A stretch of 17,888 nt of DNA from an uncultured Eubacteriales bacterium (GTDB lineage: Bacteria > Bacillota > Clostridia > Oscillospirales > CAG-272). The stretch is from the NCBI GenBank assembly GCA_949286815.1, contig CASEEB010000272.1:1-17888 (forward strand), written 5' to 3'. Shown here one piece after another: positions 1-6,821 of this stretch (the first letter of the stretch is position 1; each line of letters begins with the position of its first letter). Both the position numbers and the translations under genes were made by a program. The notes below the pieces were generated by a model. That model ran no database searches, had not been told where the DNA came from, and was given only the letters and a program-made list of their open reading frames with translations.

Positions 1-431
1 GCGTGACGCTTGCCGTATCTTTCGAGGTCGGCAACCATTTCTCCGACGGCTCCGCAGGCGTAGCCCTCTCCGAGCCATGACGCGATATCGGTATGGTCGT
101 AATCAAGCGCTTTGAGTTTCTGAACATTCACAAGAACTACCGGAACATCCAGATCCTTTACCGCGGGAAGCATATTGTAAGATGTAGCGTAAGTCAGCAG
201 CTGCATAAATACCAAGTCAACATCAGCGGCACGGAACAAATCTCCCGCAGCCTGCGACTGTTCTTTTGTAGTTACCATTCCTCCGTCGATTATTTCCACA
301 GTATCGGGAAGAGTCTTTTTGAAAGCCTCGTACTGGGACTTGAATTCAGGTACCAGAGACGGAAACTGAGGCAGATACGCACCCAACGCAATTGAAAATA
401 CGCCTATTTTTGCTTTTGTCTCTACTAACAT
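1..431 (-). CDS. L-arabinose/L-fucose isomerase family protein, N-terminal part (runs off window)
   Basis: Reading the minus strand from an ATG at 431 gives 143 codons with no stop before the window edge; the protein begins MLVETKAKIGVFSIALGAYL. The pattern matches the N-terminal Rossmann-like domain of the L-arabinose/L-fucose isomerase family: an early strand ending in a G-x-x-x-YxPQFP stretch, then a D-x-x-AGD-x-F-x-x-ADVDLVF strand where one subunit would see 'no sugar-binding partner', then VPVVLVNVQKL and a GYACGAVGEMVADLERYGK helix (compare the AraA region before its metal-binding half). Family members are cytosolic, metal-dependent aldose-ketose isomerases of about 450-500 residues, so roughly two thirds is missing here, including the metal ligands; the exact sugar cannot be told. 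The start is supported by an AAGGAG-like site about 7 nt upstream and a strong promoter at 494-521. Confidence 0.75.
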   Translation of the reverse strand, partial: MLVETKAKIGVFSIALGAYLPQFPSLVPEFKSQYEAFKKTLPDTVEIIDGGMVTTKEQSQAAGDLFRAADVDLVFMQLLTYATSYNMLPAVKDLDVPVVLVNVQKLKALDYDHTDIASWLGEGYACGAVGEMVADLERYGKRH

Positions 432-493
432 GTTATTGCTCCTTTCATTTACAAGTACATATGTTTATTCTATATACTTACCTGTTGAATTAT

Positions 494-521
494 ATTATAG
501 CATACCCTAACCTCATGTCAA
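494..521 (-). promoter_or_regulatory. sigma-A-type promoter of the isomerase gene
   Basis: On the minus strand TTGACA (521-516) is followed after 16 bp by TATAAT (499-494), both perfect consensus hexamers. Transcription would start near 487, leaving a leader of about 56 nt before the ATG at 431. Gene and site fit each other in orientation and distance. Confidence 0.8.
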
Positions 522-633
522 TACGTTTTCGGTCGCTTTTACAAAATTTTAAAATTTTAACAATTTTTTTAAAATGACGCAAAAATTGCCGCCGCTTAAT
601 GACAGGCTTTCGTTTGGGCGGGTATAGTTTATA

Positions 634-667
634 GGTTCTTTTGTCAGGAAAAACGGTTCTGATGTCA
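634..667. repeat. imperfect direct repeat GGTTCTnnnGTCA, 21-bp period
   Basis: GGTTCTTTTGTCA at 634-646 and GGTTCTGATGTCA at 655-667 agree at 10 of 13 positions and start exactly 21 bp apart, two helical turns. They lie between the HD-domain gene and the isomerase promoter, about 115 bp upstream of its -35. Direct repeats with about 21 bp spacing are typical of AraC-family sites; whether this is one is inference. Confidence 0.4.
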
Positions 668-681
668 TTTCAAAATTCACT

Positions 682-1182
682 TTAATCCGCTTTTCGGATT
701 CTTTTGCTTCTCTTGGTGATAGTCTCCGTCAAAGAGACATATTTGTCCACAAAACAAACCACCCATCCCTCTTTTGACGTTGGAAAATGCATAAATGTTA
801 GCGGCCACATGTGAGTTCTGATTATCCTCAAAACTTCCGGGGGCTGCCCGAGCAGCAGCGCCGCGTTTTCGCTGGCTTTTATCGGATGTGCATATCCGTG
901 CAGAGAACCTTTGTGTTTGGTTATATGCCAATCATAAAGGTAAAAATCGTGCAGAAACGCGCCTAATATAAGAATATTGTAATCAACACGGAGTCTGAGT
1001 TTTGCGCACAGTTTAATAGAATTTCTGGTAACCTCAACGCAATGGTCAAAGGTGGAAACATTTCCGTGCTGTATATAATTTTTCATCTGCTGAACCCGGC
1101 TGTCGGCGATCAACTCTTTAAGGTCGGACAGAAAATCGCGGTTTGCCTGTATAAGCGAGTGCTTTTTCAAAGTATGGACCAT
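682..1182 (-). CDS. HD-domain phosphohydrolase
   Basis: A 166-residue cytosolic protein of the HD metal-dependent phosphohydrolase superfamily. Visible ligand candidates, in order: H47 (in STFDHC), the HD doublet H78-D79 (in GAFLHDFYLYDWH), H95/H99 in the following loop, H124 (in RTHMWPL) and D146 (in CFVDKY). The segment MKNYIQHGNVST before the first His and HGYAHP after the doublet are typical of a short family of HD hydrolases in Firmicutes; the substrate is not known to me. The frame stays open up to a UUG at 1221, but that codon lies inside the promoter (-35 at 1232-1237, -10 at 1209-1214), so the ATG at 1182 is taken as the start even though the only SD-like bases are an AGG directly before it. 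Single-gene transcription unit; no clear terminator seen before the isomerase gene. Confidence 0.8.
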   Translation of the reverse strand: MVHTLKKHSLIQANRDFLSDLKELIADSRVQQMKNYIQHGNVSTFDHCVEVTRNSIKLCAKLRLRVDYNILILGAFLHDFYLYDWHITKHKGSLHGYAHPIKASENAALLLGQPPEVLRIIRTHMWPLTFMHFPTSKEGWVVCFVDKYVSLTETITKRSKRIRKAD

Positions 1183-1208
1183 CCTGTTATAATTGTTTTT
1201 CACTGAAC

Positions 1209-1237
1209 AATATATCACCAAAACGCTGTTTTGTCAA
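1209..1237 (-). promoter_or_regulatory. promoter of the HD-domain gene
   Basis: TTGACA (1237-1232), 17-bp spacer, TATATT (1214-1209) on the minus strand. Transcription would begin near 1202, about 20 nt before the ATG at 1182. The promoter overlaps the possible upstream UUG start and so decides against it. Confidence 0.75.
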
Positions 1238-1323
1238 TGTTTTGCGGGTTTATTTTTTGTAAATATTTTTAACAACAATAATTGTCTTCCGCATATGTCT
1301 GTTAAAAAATTTTTGTCGGAATT

Positions 1324-1932
1324 TTACTCAAACTGAATCCAATTAACCGTTATCCTGATTTCTGAATCTTCAAAGTTTCCCTGTACGTTTAAAGGCATAC
1401 CGGTTTTCTCGTCAAAACCGAAGACTGCCTGTGCCGCGTTATTACTGACCTTGATACTGCAAATTGAATCTGCCGACGTCACGGACATTATTTCTCCGTT
1501 CATCAGCAGCAGTTCCGCGATATCAAAAAATCCGGAAACCGGGGAATCCTCAATTATCAGTTCAGAATCGGGACTATTTAAGGCGACCGAGATTTTTCCG
1601 CTTTCATCTCGTTTGGCGACGACTCCGCACAGTCCGTCAGGAGAGAAAAACTCAAGTTTAATCCCGCGTTTTTTCTCGGAGGAATTGTTTGACGGGTTGT
1701 TCGACATGGAATCGGAAGATATGCCGGATGAGGAGCCGACAGGCGCCTGACAGGTTATTTTCGCTATGAAGTTCACTTTGTTTATTTCTCCCTCAAGCTC
1801 CGCGGAAAAAGCCTTGTCCGAAAAGGAAAAATAGTCATACATAGCTGATTTTCCGTTGTTTTTGCAGCCGACCGATGTCAGGCAGAAAAATAATGTAATC
1901 ACAATTGTAAAGACTGTTCTGTTTTTTTTCAT
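1324..1932 (-). CDS. small secreted lipoprotein of unknown function
   Basis: A 202-residue protein with a lipoprotein signal peptide: KKNR, a hydrophobic core, and SVGC ending at Cys23 (a slightly unusual lipobox with Ser at -3), so it is probably tethered to the outer face of the membrane. Residues about 66-86 form a Ser/Asn-rich low-complexity linker (around SSSGISSDSMSNNPSNNSSE). Either side of it are alternating short strands (AELEGEINKVNFIAKITCQAP; later IKLEFFSPDGLCGVVAKRDES, AQAVFGFDEKTGMPLNVQGNF, IRITVNWIQ), which look like a small beta-sheet fold that could hold a lipid or ligand; a LolA-like fold is possible but not shown. I do not recognise the family. A GGAG sequence lies 12 nt before the ATG. 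It is transcribed away from alr across a 334-bp gap. Confidence 0.7.
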   Translation of the reverse strand: MKKNRTVFTIVITLFFCLTSVGCKNNGKSAMYDYFSFSDKAFSAELEGEINKVNFIAKITCQAPVGSSSGISSDSMSNNPSNNSSEKKRGIKLEFFSPDGLCGVVAKRDESGKISVALNSPDSELIIEDSPVSGFFDIAELLLMNGEIMSVTSADSICSIKVSNNAAQAVFGFDEKTGMPLNVQGNFEDSEIRITVNWIQFE

Positions 1933-2073
1933 AATGAGTAAATTCTCCGAATATTGGTTTAATTGCGGGCGCGGTAAATTTTTTTCTCCGTGTTTAAATT
2001 TTATGACCGCGGCGGACGAAAAATTACCCTGACAAAAAGTTTGCCCGGATTTGAAAGTTTAAAATGTTTTTTG

Positions 2074-2102
2074 TTGCAATATTTGTCTGAATATGCTATA
2101 AT
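2074..2102 (+). promoter_or_regulatory. promoter of the alr transcription unit
   Basis: TTGCAA (2074-2079), 17-bp spacer, TATAAT (2097-2102), with TG one base upstream of the -10 (extended -10). Start near 2109 gives a leader of about 158 nt before alr. Confidence 0.75.
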
Positions 2103-2118
2103 GTATGCAAATATACAT
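2101..2118. promoter_or_regulatory. palindrome over the alr transcription start
   Basis: ATGTAT-N6-ATACAT, perfect 6-6-6 inverted repeat covering the end of the -10 and the expected start site. The position would suit a repressor site. Short AT-rich palindromes also arise by chance. Confidence 0.3.
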
Positions 2119-2266
2119 TGAAAAAACGGAACAAATATTTTTTTACATGCTTTGCCGCAACCTTACCGACGTAATGATATCAGGTAAATACAGATTTTTA
2201 AATAATTGACCCCAAAGGATTTGTGACCTACAAAAAAGAAAACATCAAACAAAGAGAGGCAATATT

Positions 2267-3460
2267 ATGAAGCGCTGCCGGTTGTATTCTCAGCTTCCCA
2301 TACTTGACAGGCAAAAAAATACCGCCAGGATAAATCTCGGCAATTTGGCGTACAATTATAATCAATTATGCGGCATTTCCCCGTCAGCCCGTCACATCTG
2401 CGTTGTCAAATCCGACGCGTACGGGCACGGGGCGGACGAGTGCGTCAGAAAACTGTGCCGCGAGGGATGCGACTTCTTCGCCGTTTCCTGCCTTGAAGAG
2501 GCGATTGAAGTAAAAGAAACTTTAAAAGAAATAGACTCTTCTGCCGATGTGCTTATTTTGGGATACACCTTTCCCGATTACGCCAAGCTGTTGAGCGATT
2601 ACAAAATAATACAGACCTGTCTGTCTCTGGAATACGCTAAACAGCTTGACGCCGGAGCCCGAAAAGCCGGGTGTGAAGTCAGGGTACATATCGCGCTCGA
2701 CACGGGCATGAACAGAATAGGGTTATGCGCGCACAGCGACAGGGAGATAAGCTTAGCTGTCGACGAGGTGACAAAAATATGCGCGATGTCCAATCTCAGG
2801 GCGGAGGGTATGTTTACTCACTTTGCGTGCGCCGACGACAAAGAACCGGATGTGTTTCTTCCCGACAGCCTGACAAGGAAGCAATATGAAAGATTTATGT
2901 CTGTGAAAAGACTTCTTGAGGAAAAAAACATAAAGCTGTTCTGCCACGTGTCAAACAGCGCGGCGTCCGTAAGATTTCCCGATTACGCCATGGACGGAGT
3001 GAGATTCGGAATAATGCTGTACGGCTATCCTCCGTCAGGGTACATGACTTTTCCTCTAAAACCCGTCATGCGACTTGAAACAATCATTTCACATATACAT
3101 CCTTTGCTGTGCGGAGAAAAAGTCAGCTACGGAGCGACATATTCGGCTTCAACCGAGAGAAGCATCGCCACTCTTCCTATAGGATACGCGGATGGGTTTA
3201 TACGCAAATACAGCGGAGCAAATGTCGGTGTATATACCGATATGGGGCGCTTTGACGCCCGATTGGTGGGTAGAATCTGTATGGACCAGTGCATGATAGA
3301 CATAACCGGAATTCCCGCGAAGGCGGGGGACAGGGTCTGCCTGTTCGGAGATAATGAAACCGGTCTTGAAAAACTCTCGGAAAAAGCCGGCACCATTGAA
3401 TACGAAAGCCTTTGCATAATCACGTCAAGAGTAATCAGAACATACGAGGATTCGGATTAA
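2267..3460 (+). CDS. alr: alanine racemase
   Basis: A 397-residue PLP enzyme that converts L-alanine to D-alanine for peptidoglycan, acting in the cytosol. The family pattern is complete: PLP-lysine K48 in VVKSDAYGHG, the barrel strand ALDTGMNRIG with R150, HVSNSAAS near 227-234, the region GVRFGIMLYGYPP at 244-256, the second catalytic base Y288 in KVSYGATYS, PIGYADG (304-310), and GRICMDQ (335-341). Length fits the family (360-400). An AGAGG site lies 8 nt before the ATG. It is the first gene of the run alr / DUF5722-like / AraC, with 24 bp to the next start and no terminator between. An N-terminal extension of about 15 residues (RLYSQLPILDRQ) precedes the usual start of the barrel. Some Clostridia carry more than one alr, so this need not be the main copy. 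Confidence 0.95.
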   Translation: MKRCRLYSQLPILDRQKNTARINLGNLAYNYNQLCGISPSARHICVVKSDAYGHGADECVRKLCREGCDFFAVSCLEEAIEVKETLKEIDSSADVLILGYTFPDYAKLLSDYKIIQTCLSLEYAKQLDAGARKAGCEVRVHIALDTGMNRIGLCAHSDREISLAVDEVTKICAMSNLRAEGMFTHFACADDKEPDVFLPDSLTRKQYERFMSVKRLLEEKNIKLFCHVSNSAASVRFPDYAMDGVRFGIMLYGYPPSGYMTFPLKPVMRLETIISHIHPLLCGEKVSYGATYSASTERSIATLPIGYADGFIRKYSGANVGVYTDMGRFDARLVGRICMDQCMIDITGIPAKAGDRVCLFGDNETGLEKLSEKAGTIEYESLCIITSRVIRTYEDSD

Positions 3461-3484
3461 TACCAAAGAAAGGAATTTATTAAG

Positions 3485-5734
3485 ATGACAAAATTTCTCA
3501 GGTCTGTGTTGTCTTTGTTTTTGACCTTCCTGCTCTGCGCTTTCTGTCTTGTGTCCTGCTCCGGACAAAAAGAGCCTTATGAAACCGAAATCGTGTCGGT
3601 AGAATTGGATAACAAAGGCGAAAACATTAAGATTGAGGCAACCTTTGACAGTGAATTTGTCGCTGAGCACAAGGGAGAGAGAGTATATCTGCTTGTGCTG
3701 AATACCCCTTACACCGGCAGGCTCAGCGGGACGCAGAGCCCTGTGGCGCAGGCTAAAGTAAAGGACAAGGTTGATTTTGAAATCCCCCTTTACGATAACA
3801 ACAGCACAAGAATTTCAAGCTCGTTTGTTCTGGCGCTGTATTCCGAGGCGACGGAAAGCGACCCCGCCTCGTATGTACCCGTTACCGGGGAGGCGTATAT
3901 CAATAATCCCGAAAAGACGGCGGTAAACACCTCTGAGGTCGAACACAGCGCGTCCGTCAAGGGAATAACAGATTATGATATTGAACGGTCGGTATATCTG
4001 GGCGTCTCGCATATGCTTATTGAGGTGAGGATCGATAAAATTCTGTCGGAGGAATACAGAGAGGGAGCGTATTGCCACAACCACAACGGAGTGACATACT
4101 TTTTTGACCGTGAAGAGGTATCCCTGCTTGACGAAAAGATAAAAACCGCGACCGACAACGGAATAGAAGTATATCTGCAGTTTATTCTCGGAATGCCAAA
4201 TAAGGATGAGGACGGAAATTTTGAGTACGAAATGATAGACTGCCTGTATTGCCCCGACGCCGATTCCGACAAAAGCGGATATATGATAAATATGACAAAT
4301 ACCGAGGCTGTGGGGTATGTCAGAGCTTTGTTTGACTTTTTCGCCTCGCGCTATTCCGTGAAAGACGGCGAATACGGCTTCGCGGCAAACTTTGTAATAG
4401 GAAAAAACGCAAACGGCTATTCCGAATACAACAACGCGGGGTCCTGGGACGCCGAACTTTATCAGACCTGCTACAGCGTTCTTGTGCGGACGGCGCACAA
4501 TATTCTCCGTTCATACTGCCAAAACGGCGAGGTGTATCTTTCTGTCAGCAACATCTGGAGAAACGATACCGGGTACGGAAACGAAATAGGCGCCAAAGCC
4601 TTTCTCAACAAATTCCTGTCAAACGGAATTTCGGGAGGCAATTTTGACTGGAACGTATCGCTTTCCCTGAACAGCGCCTCAGACGCGCTGTGGACCGATA
4701 GCGCCGAGGCGTATCCGAATATTACCGTAAACAGTATTCATGAACTCACGAATCTTCTCTCTTCCGGGGAATATCTTTACGGCGAAGAGTCGAGAAATCT
4801 TATTGTCGACGAACTGAAACTTACGGGAAATACTCAGGACTCCGCGTCGCTTCAGCGAATGTCCGCGTCCTATGCGTACGCCTATTATAAACTGTCCTCG
4901 GACGGAAAGGTAACCGCCGTGTTTTACGACTGCGCTTCTTCAAGCGTAACCGACCCCGGGGGAGAGGGACTGTTCGGCGAGGTATTCAGGTATTGCGGAA
5001 CCGATAACGCCGACGCTCTGGGAAGTCTGAGCACAATCGTGGGGAGCATGTGGGACGAAATTTCCATAGCGGTAAATTCCGATGAGTCCTGCCTGCTTAC
5101 CGAAAAAAACGGCGTAACTTCCCTTGATCGTTCAAAGCTCCGCACCCAAAAAAGTCTGTATGATTTTTCCCTGGGCAGTGATTTCGGCTTTTTCGCGAGC
5201 GGAGACATGGAATATACCGCGCTTGTAATGAAAACGTATAATGACGGAAGCCAAAGCCCGGCGCTCACGGCGGTTCCCGCGTCCGGAGAAAAGGCGGACG
5301 GAGGGTGGGCGGTAATTAAAAAAACCGATTTGAAAGCCTCTGAAATCAAAGCGTCGGGTTACCTGGGTATAACGCTTTCGTCGGCTAACGCGCGGGATAT
5401 CATGATAATTATTTCCGACAACGACCTTCGGGACGGCAGACGCGCGACTTTTGTCGGAACCGGCAGCGCGGGCTCCGAAGTCGGGACGGTTTATTTTGAC
5501 ATCTCCGATTTTGTTTCCGACATATCCTCATCCGACGAGCTGACCTTCTCTATATGTGTTGACGGCGGAGATCAGTCGGCGCTCACAATATATGATATAT
5601 CGCTTTACGGGTCGTCCGGCAGCGGAGCCGGGTCTGTTGTGACGGTGGTTGTCGTTGTCGTTCTGGTGGTAGGCGTCGCGGCGGTGCTTTTATACCTTGT
5701 TATGAAGAGAAAAAAGAGCGACGGGGATGAATAA
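3485..5734 (+). CDS. DUF5722-like extracellular protein with lipobox and C-terminal membrane helix
   Basis: A 749-residue surface protein. Residues 1-25 are a lipoprotein signal ending in LVSC (Cys25). Residues about 35-135 look like an Ig-like beta domain (VSVELDNKGENIKIEATFD). Residues about 150-520 resemble the DUF5722 group, thought to be TIM-barrel glycosidase-like proteins: GVTYFFDREEVSLLDEKIK, then NGIEVYLQFILGMP strand-and-turn, NGYSEYNNAG, and EVYLSVSNIWRND. Residues about 560-710 form a second beta-rich domain (CBM-like folds are possible; not shown). Residues 718-740 are a Val/Leu-rich transmembrane helix followed by KRKKSDGDE, which would be cytoplasmic. Lipobox plus C-terminal helix means both ends may be held in the membrane. 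An AAAGGA site lies 10 nt before the ATG. The family assignment is from memory of its sequence pattern; catalytic residues cannot be assigned. Confidence 0.65.
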   Translation: MTKFLRSVLSLFLTFLLCAFCLVSCSGQKEPYETEIVSVELDNKGENIKIEATFDSEFVAEHKGERVYLLVLNTPYTGRLSGTQSPVAQAKVKDKVDFEIPLYDNNSTRISSSFVLALYSEATESDPASYVPVTGEAYINNPEKTAVNTSEVEHSASVKGITDYDIERSVYLGVSHMLIEVRIDKILSEEYREGAYCHNHNGVTYFFDREEVSLLDEKIKTATDNGIEVYLQFILGMPNKDEDGNFEYEMIDCLYCPDADSDKSGYMINMTNTEAVGYVRALFDFFASRYSVKDGEYGFAANFVIGKNANGYSEYNNAGSWDAELYQTCYSVLVRTAHNILRSYCQNGEVYLSVSNIWRNDTGYGNEIGAKAFLNKFLSNGISGGNFDWNVSLSLNSASDALWTDSAEAYPNITVNSIHELTNLLSSGEYLYGEESRNLIVDELKLTGNTQDSASLQRMSASYAYAYYKLSSDGKVTAVFYDCASSSVTDPGGEGLFGEVFRYCGTDNADALGSLSTIVGSMWDEISIAVNSDESCLLTEKNGVTSLDRSKLRTQKSLYDFSLGSDFGFFASGDMEYTALVMKTYNDGSQSPALTAVPASGEKADGGWAVIKKTDLKASEIKASGYLGITLSSANARDIMIIISDNDLRDGRRATFVGTGSAGSEVGTVYFDISDFVSDISSSDELTFSICVDGGDQSALTIYDISLYGSSGSGAGSVVTVVVVVVLVVGVAAVLLYLVMKRKKSDGDE

Positions 5735-5774
5735 GAGTATCCGTGAAAATCTGGAAAGGCAAGAAGAAACACAC

Positions 5775-5798
5775 CTTTTGTGACTTGGACGCCAAAAG
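5775..5798. repeat. inverted repeat CTTTTG-N12-CAAAAG before the AraC-type gene
   Basis: Stem CTTTTG (5775-5780) with CAAAAG (5793-5798). No U-run follows, so it is not an intrinsic terminator. It precedes a second, tighter palindrome at 5810-5824. Confidence 0.3.
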
Positions 5799-5809
5799 CA
5801 CGGTGCCGA

Positions 5810-5824
5810 TTTGCCAAGGGCAAA
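5810..5824. promoter_or_regulatory. palindrome TTTGCC-AAG-GGCAAA upstream of the AraC-type gene
   Basis: Perfect 6-3-6 inverted repeat, 44 bp before the ATG at 5869, in the 134-bp gap behind the DUF5722-like gene. It could be an operator for self-regulation, or a processing site; no clear sigma-A promoter was found beside it. Confidence 0.35.
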
Positions 5825-5868
5825 CCGAACAAAACGCTGATTTGGCGTGAGAAAGGAACGTCATAAAT

Positions 5869-6705
5869 ATGATGAAGGCAGAATATGAGACCAGAGTAAG
5901 CGATTATTATTACCGCAACGACTGCGACCAGAAGATCAGGCTTGGTTGCGGTCCGCACCTTCACTATCACATAGAACTTCTGTATATGGAACAGGGCAGT
6001 GTGACGGCATATGTCGATTCCGAGGCTTACGAAGTTTGCGAGGGCGACTTTTTAGCCGTGTTTCCCAATAAGATTCACAGGTTTGAAAACACATCCGACA
6101 CTCAGCGATACCATCTGTTTATAATCAGTCCCGACATGGTCGAAAGTCTGGCGTCTAAATTCCGTAATTATACGCCGTATTGCCCGCTTATAAAAAACGC
6201 GGCGGACAACAAAAGCCTTCTGAGCCTGATTTACTGCCTTTCCCGCTTTGATAACAGCCATGGGGTATACAGGGATATAATTCTCGGCGGTTATCTTACC
6301 GCGTTTTTCGGCGAAATACTGTCCATGCTTTCTCTTGACGGGGCAAAAGCGGAGGACAATCACGCGATGAAAACCGTGGTTGACTATTGCTCCCGCAACT
6401 TTACAAAAGACCTCTCGCTTTCGGTGCTTGAGGAAGAGCTTCATATGAGCAAATACTATATCTCACACATTTTCGGCGAAAAGCTCGGCATAAGGTTCAA
6501 CGATTATATAAATTCCCTGCGTGTGTCGGAGGCGTGCCGCCACCTGCGCACGGGAGACCTGAGCATAACCCAGATTTCGGTCATGTCGGGCTTCGGAACA
6601 CTCAGAACCTTTAACCGCGCGTTTATAAAGCAAATAGGAGTGTCCCCTTCGGACTACCGCAAAAACAACCGCGCGGATACTCACGCCGTGTCTATTCCCT
6701 CCTGA
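5869..6705 (+). CDS. AraC-type transcriptional regulator with cupin sensor domain
   Basis: A 278-residue DNA-binding protein. Residues about 20-95 form a cupin-like ligand domain (PHLHYHIELLYMEQGSVTAYVDSE; EGDFLAVFPNKIHRFEN), the usual sugar-sensing part of this group. The C-terminal AraC domain has two helix-turn-helix units: about 183-208 (LSVLEEELHMSKYYISHIF) and 232-253 (ITQISVMSGFGTLRTFNRAF), ending with IGVSPSDYRK, the family's typical last motif. Two consecutive ATG codons are possible starts; an AAAGGA site lies 11 nt before the first. It follows the DUF5722-like gene and converges on the solute-binding lipoprotein. By analogy it is likely to control one or both neighbours, or itself, in response to a sugar; this is inference. 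Confidence 0.9.
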   Translation: MMKAEYETRVSDYYYRNDCDQKIRLGCGPHLHYHIELLYMEQGSVTAYVDSEAYEVCEGDFLAVFPNKIHRFENTSDTQRYHLFIISPDMVESLASKFRNYTPYCPLIKNAADNKSLLSLIYCLSRFDNSHGVYRDIILGGYLTAFFGEILSMLSLDGAKAEDNHAMKTVVDYCSRNFTKDLSLSVLEEELHMSKYYISHIFGEKLGIRFNDYINSLRVSEACRHLRTGDLSITQISVMSGFGTLRTFNRAFIKQIGVSPSDYRKNNRADTHAVSIPS

Positions 6706-6738
6706 CCTTTTGTTAAATTTAAAAACCCGGTGAAAAAC

Positions 6739-6794
6739 AAAAAACGGCAAAAAGCATTCTAAGCATACGCCAAGATTGCTCTTTACCGTTTTTA
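6739..6794. terminator. bidirectional intrinsic terminator
   Basis: AAAAACGGcAAAaAGCA (6740-6756) pairs with TGCTcTTTaCCGTTTTT (6777-6793), with a 20-nt loop. The core is AAAAACGG/CCGTTTTT, and T-runs follow on both strands. It sits between the convergent AraC-type gene and solute-binding gene and can end both transcripts. Confidence 0.8.
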
Positions 6795-6821
6795 TTTACT
6801 TAAATTTCATTTTATATTATG

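Larger units (their letters stand above)
1933..2266. other. divergent intergenic region, lipoprotein / alr
   Basis: The 334 bp between the two divergent genes hold the strong plus-strand alr promoter (2074-2102), a palindrome just after its -10 (2101-2118) and a leader of about 158 nt with a weak TTACC/GGTAA hairpin. No convincing minus-strand promoter for the lipoprotein was found, and no other gene was seen. Confidence 0.5.

Noticed and set aside
505..540. Catabolite-repression (cre) site at the isomerase promoter
   Set aside because: The closest match (CGAAAACGTATTGA) differs from the consensus at three fixed positions.
541..575. A/T-run TTTTAAAATTTTAA as a terminator of the HD-domain gene
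   Set aside because: Simple AT-rich self-complementarity without a GC stem; too weak to call.
1183..1221. Longer HD-domain protein starting with UUG at 1221
   Set aside because: That codon lies within the promoter spacer, so it would not be in the transcript.
5731..5787. Short frame of 18 codons starting with the ATG overlapping the stop of the DUF5722-like gene
   Set aside because: Too short and without a homologue I know; its region holds inverted repeats instead.
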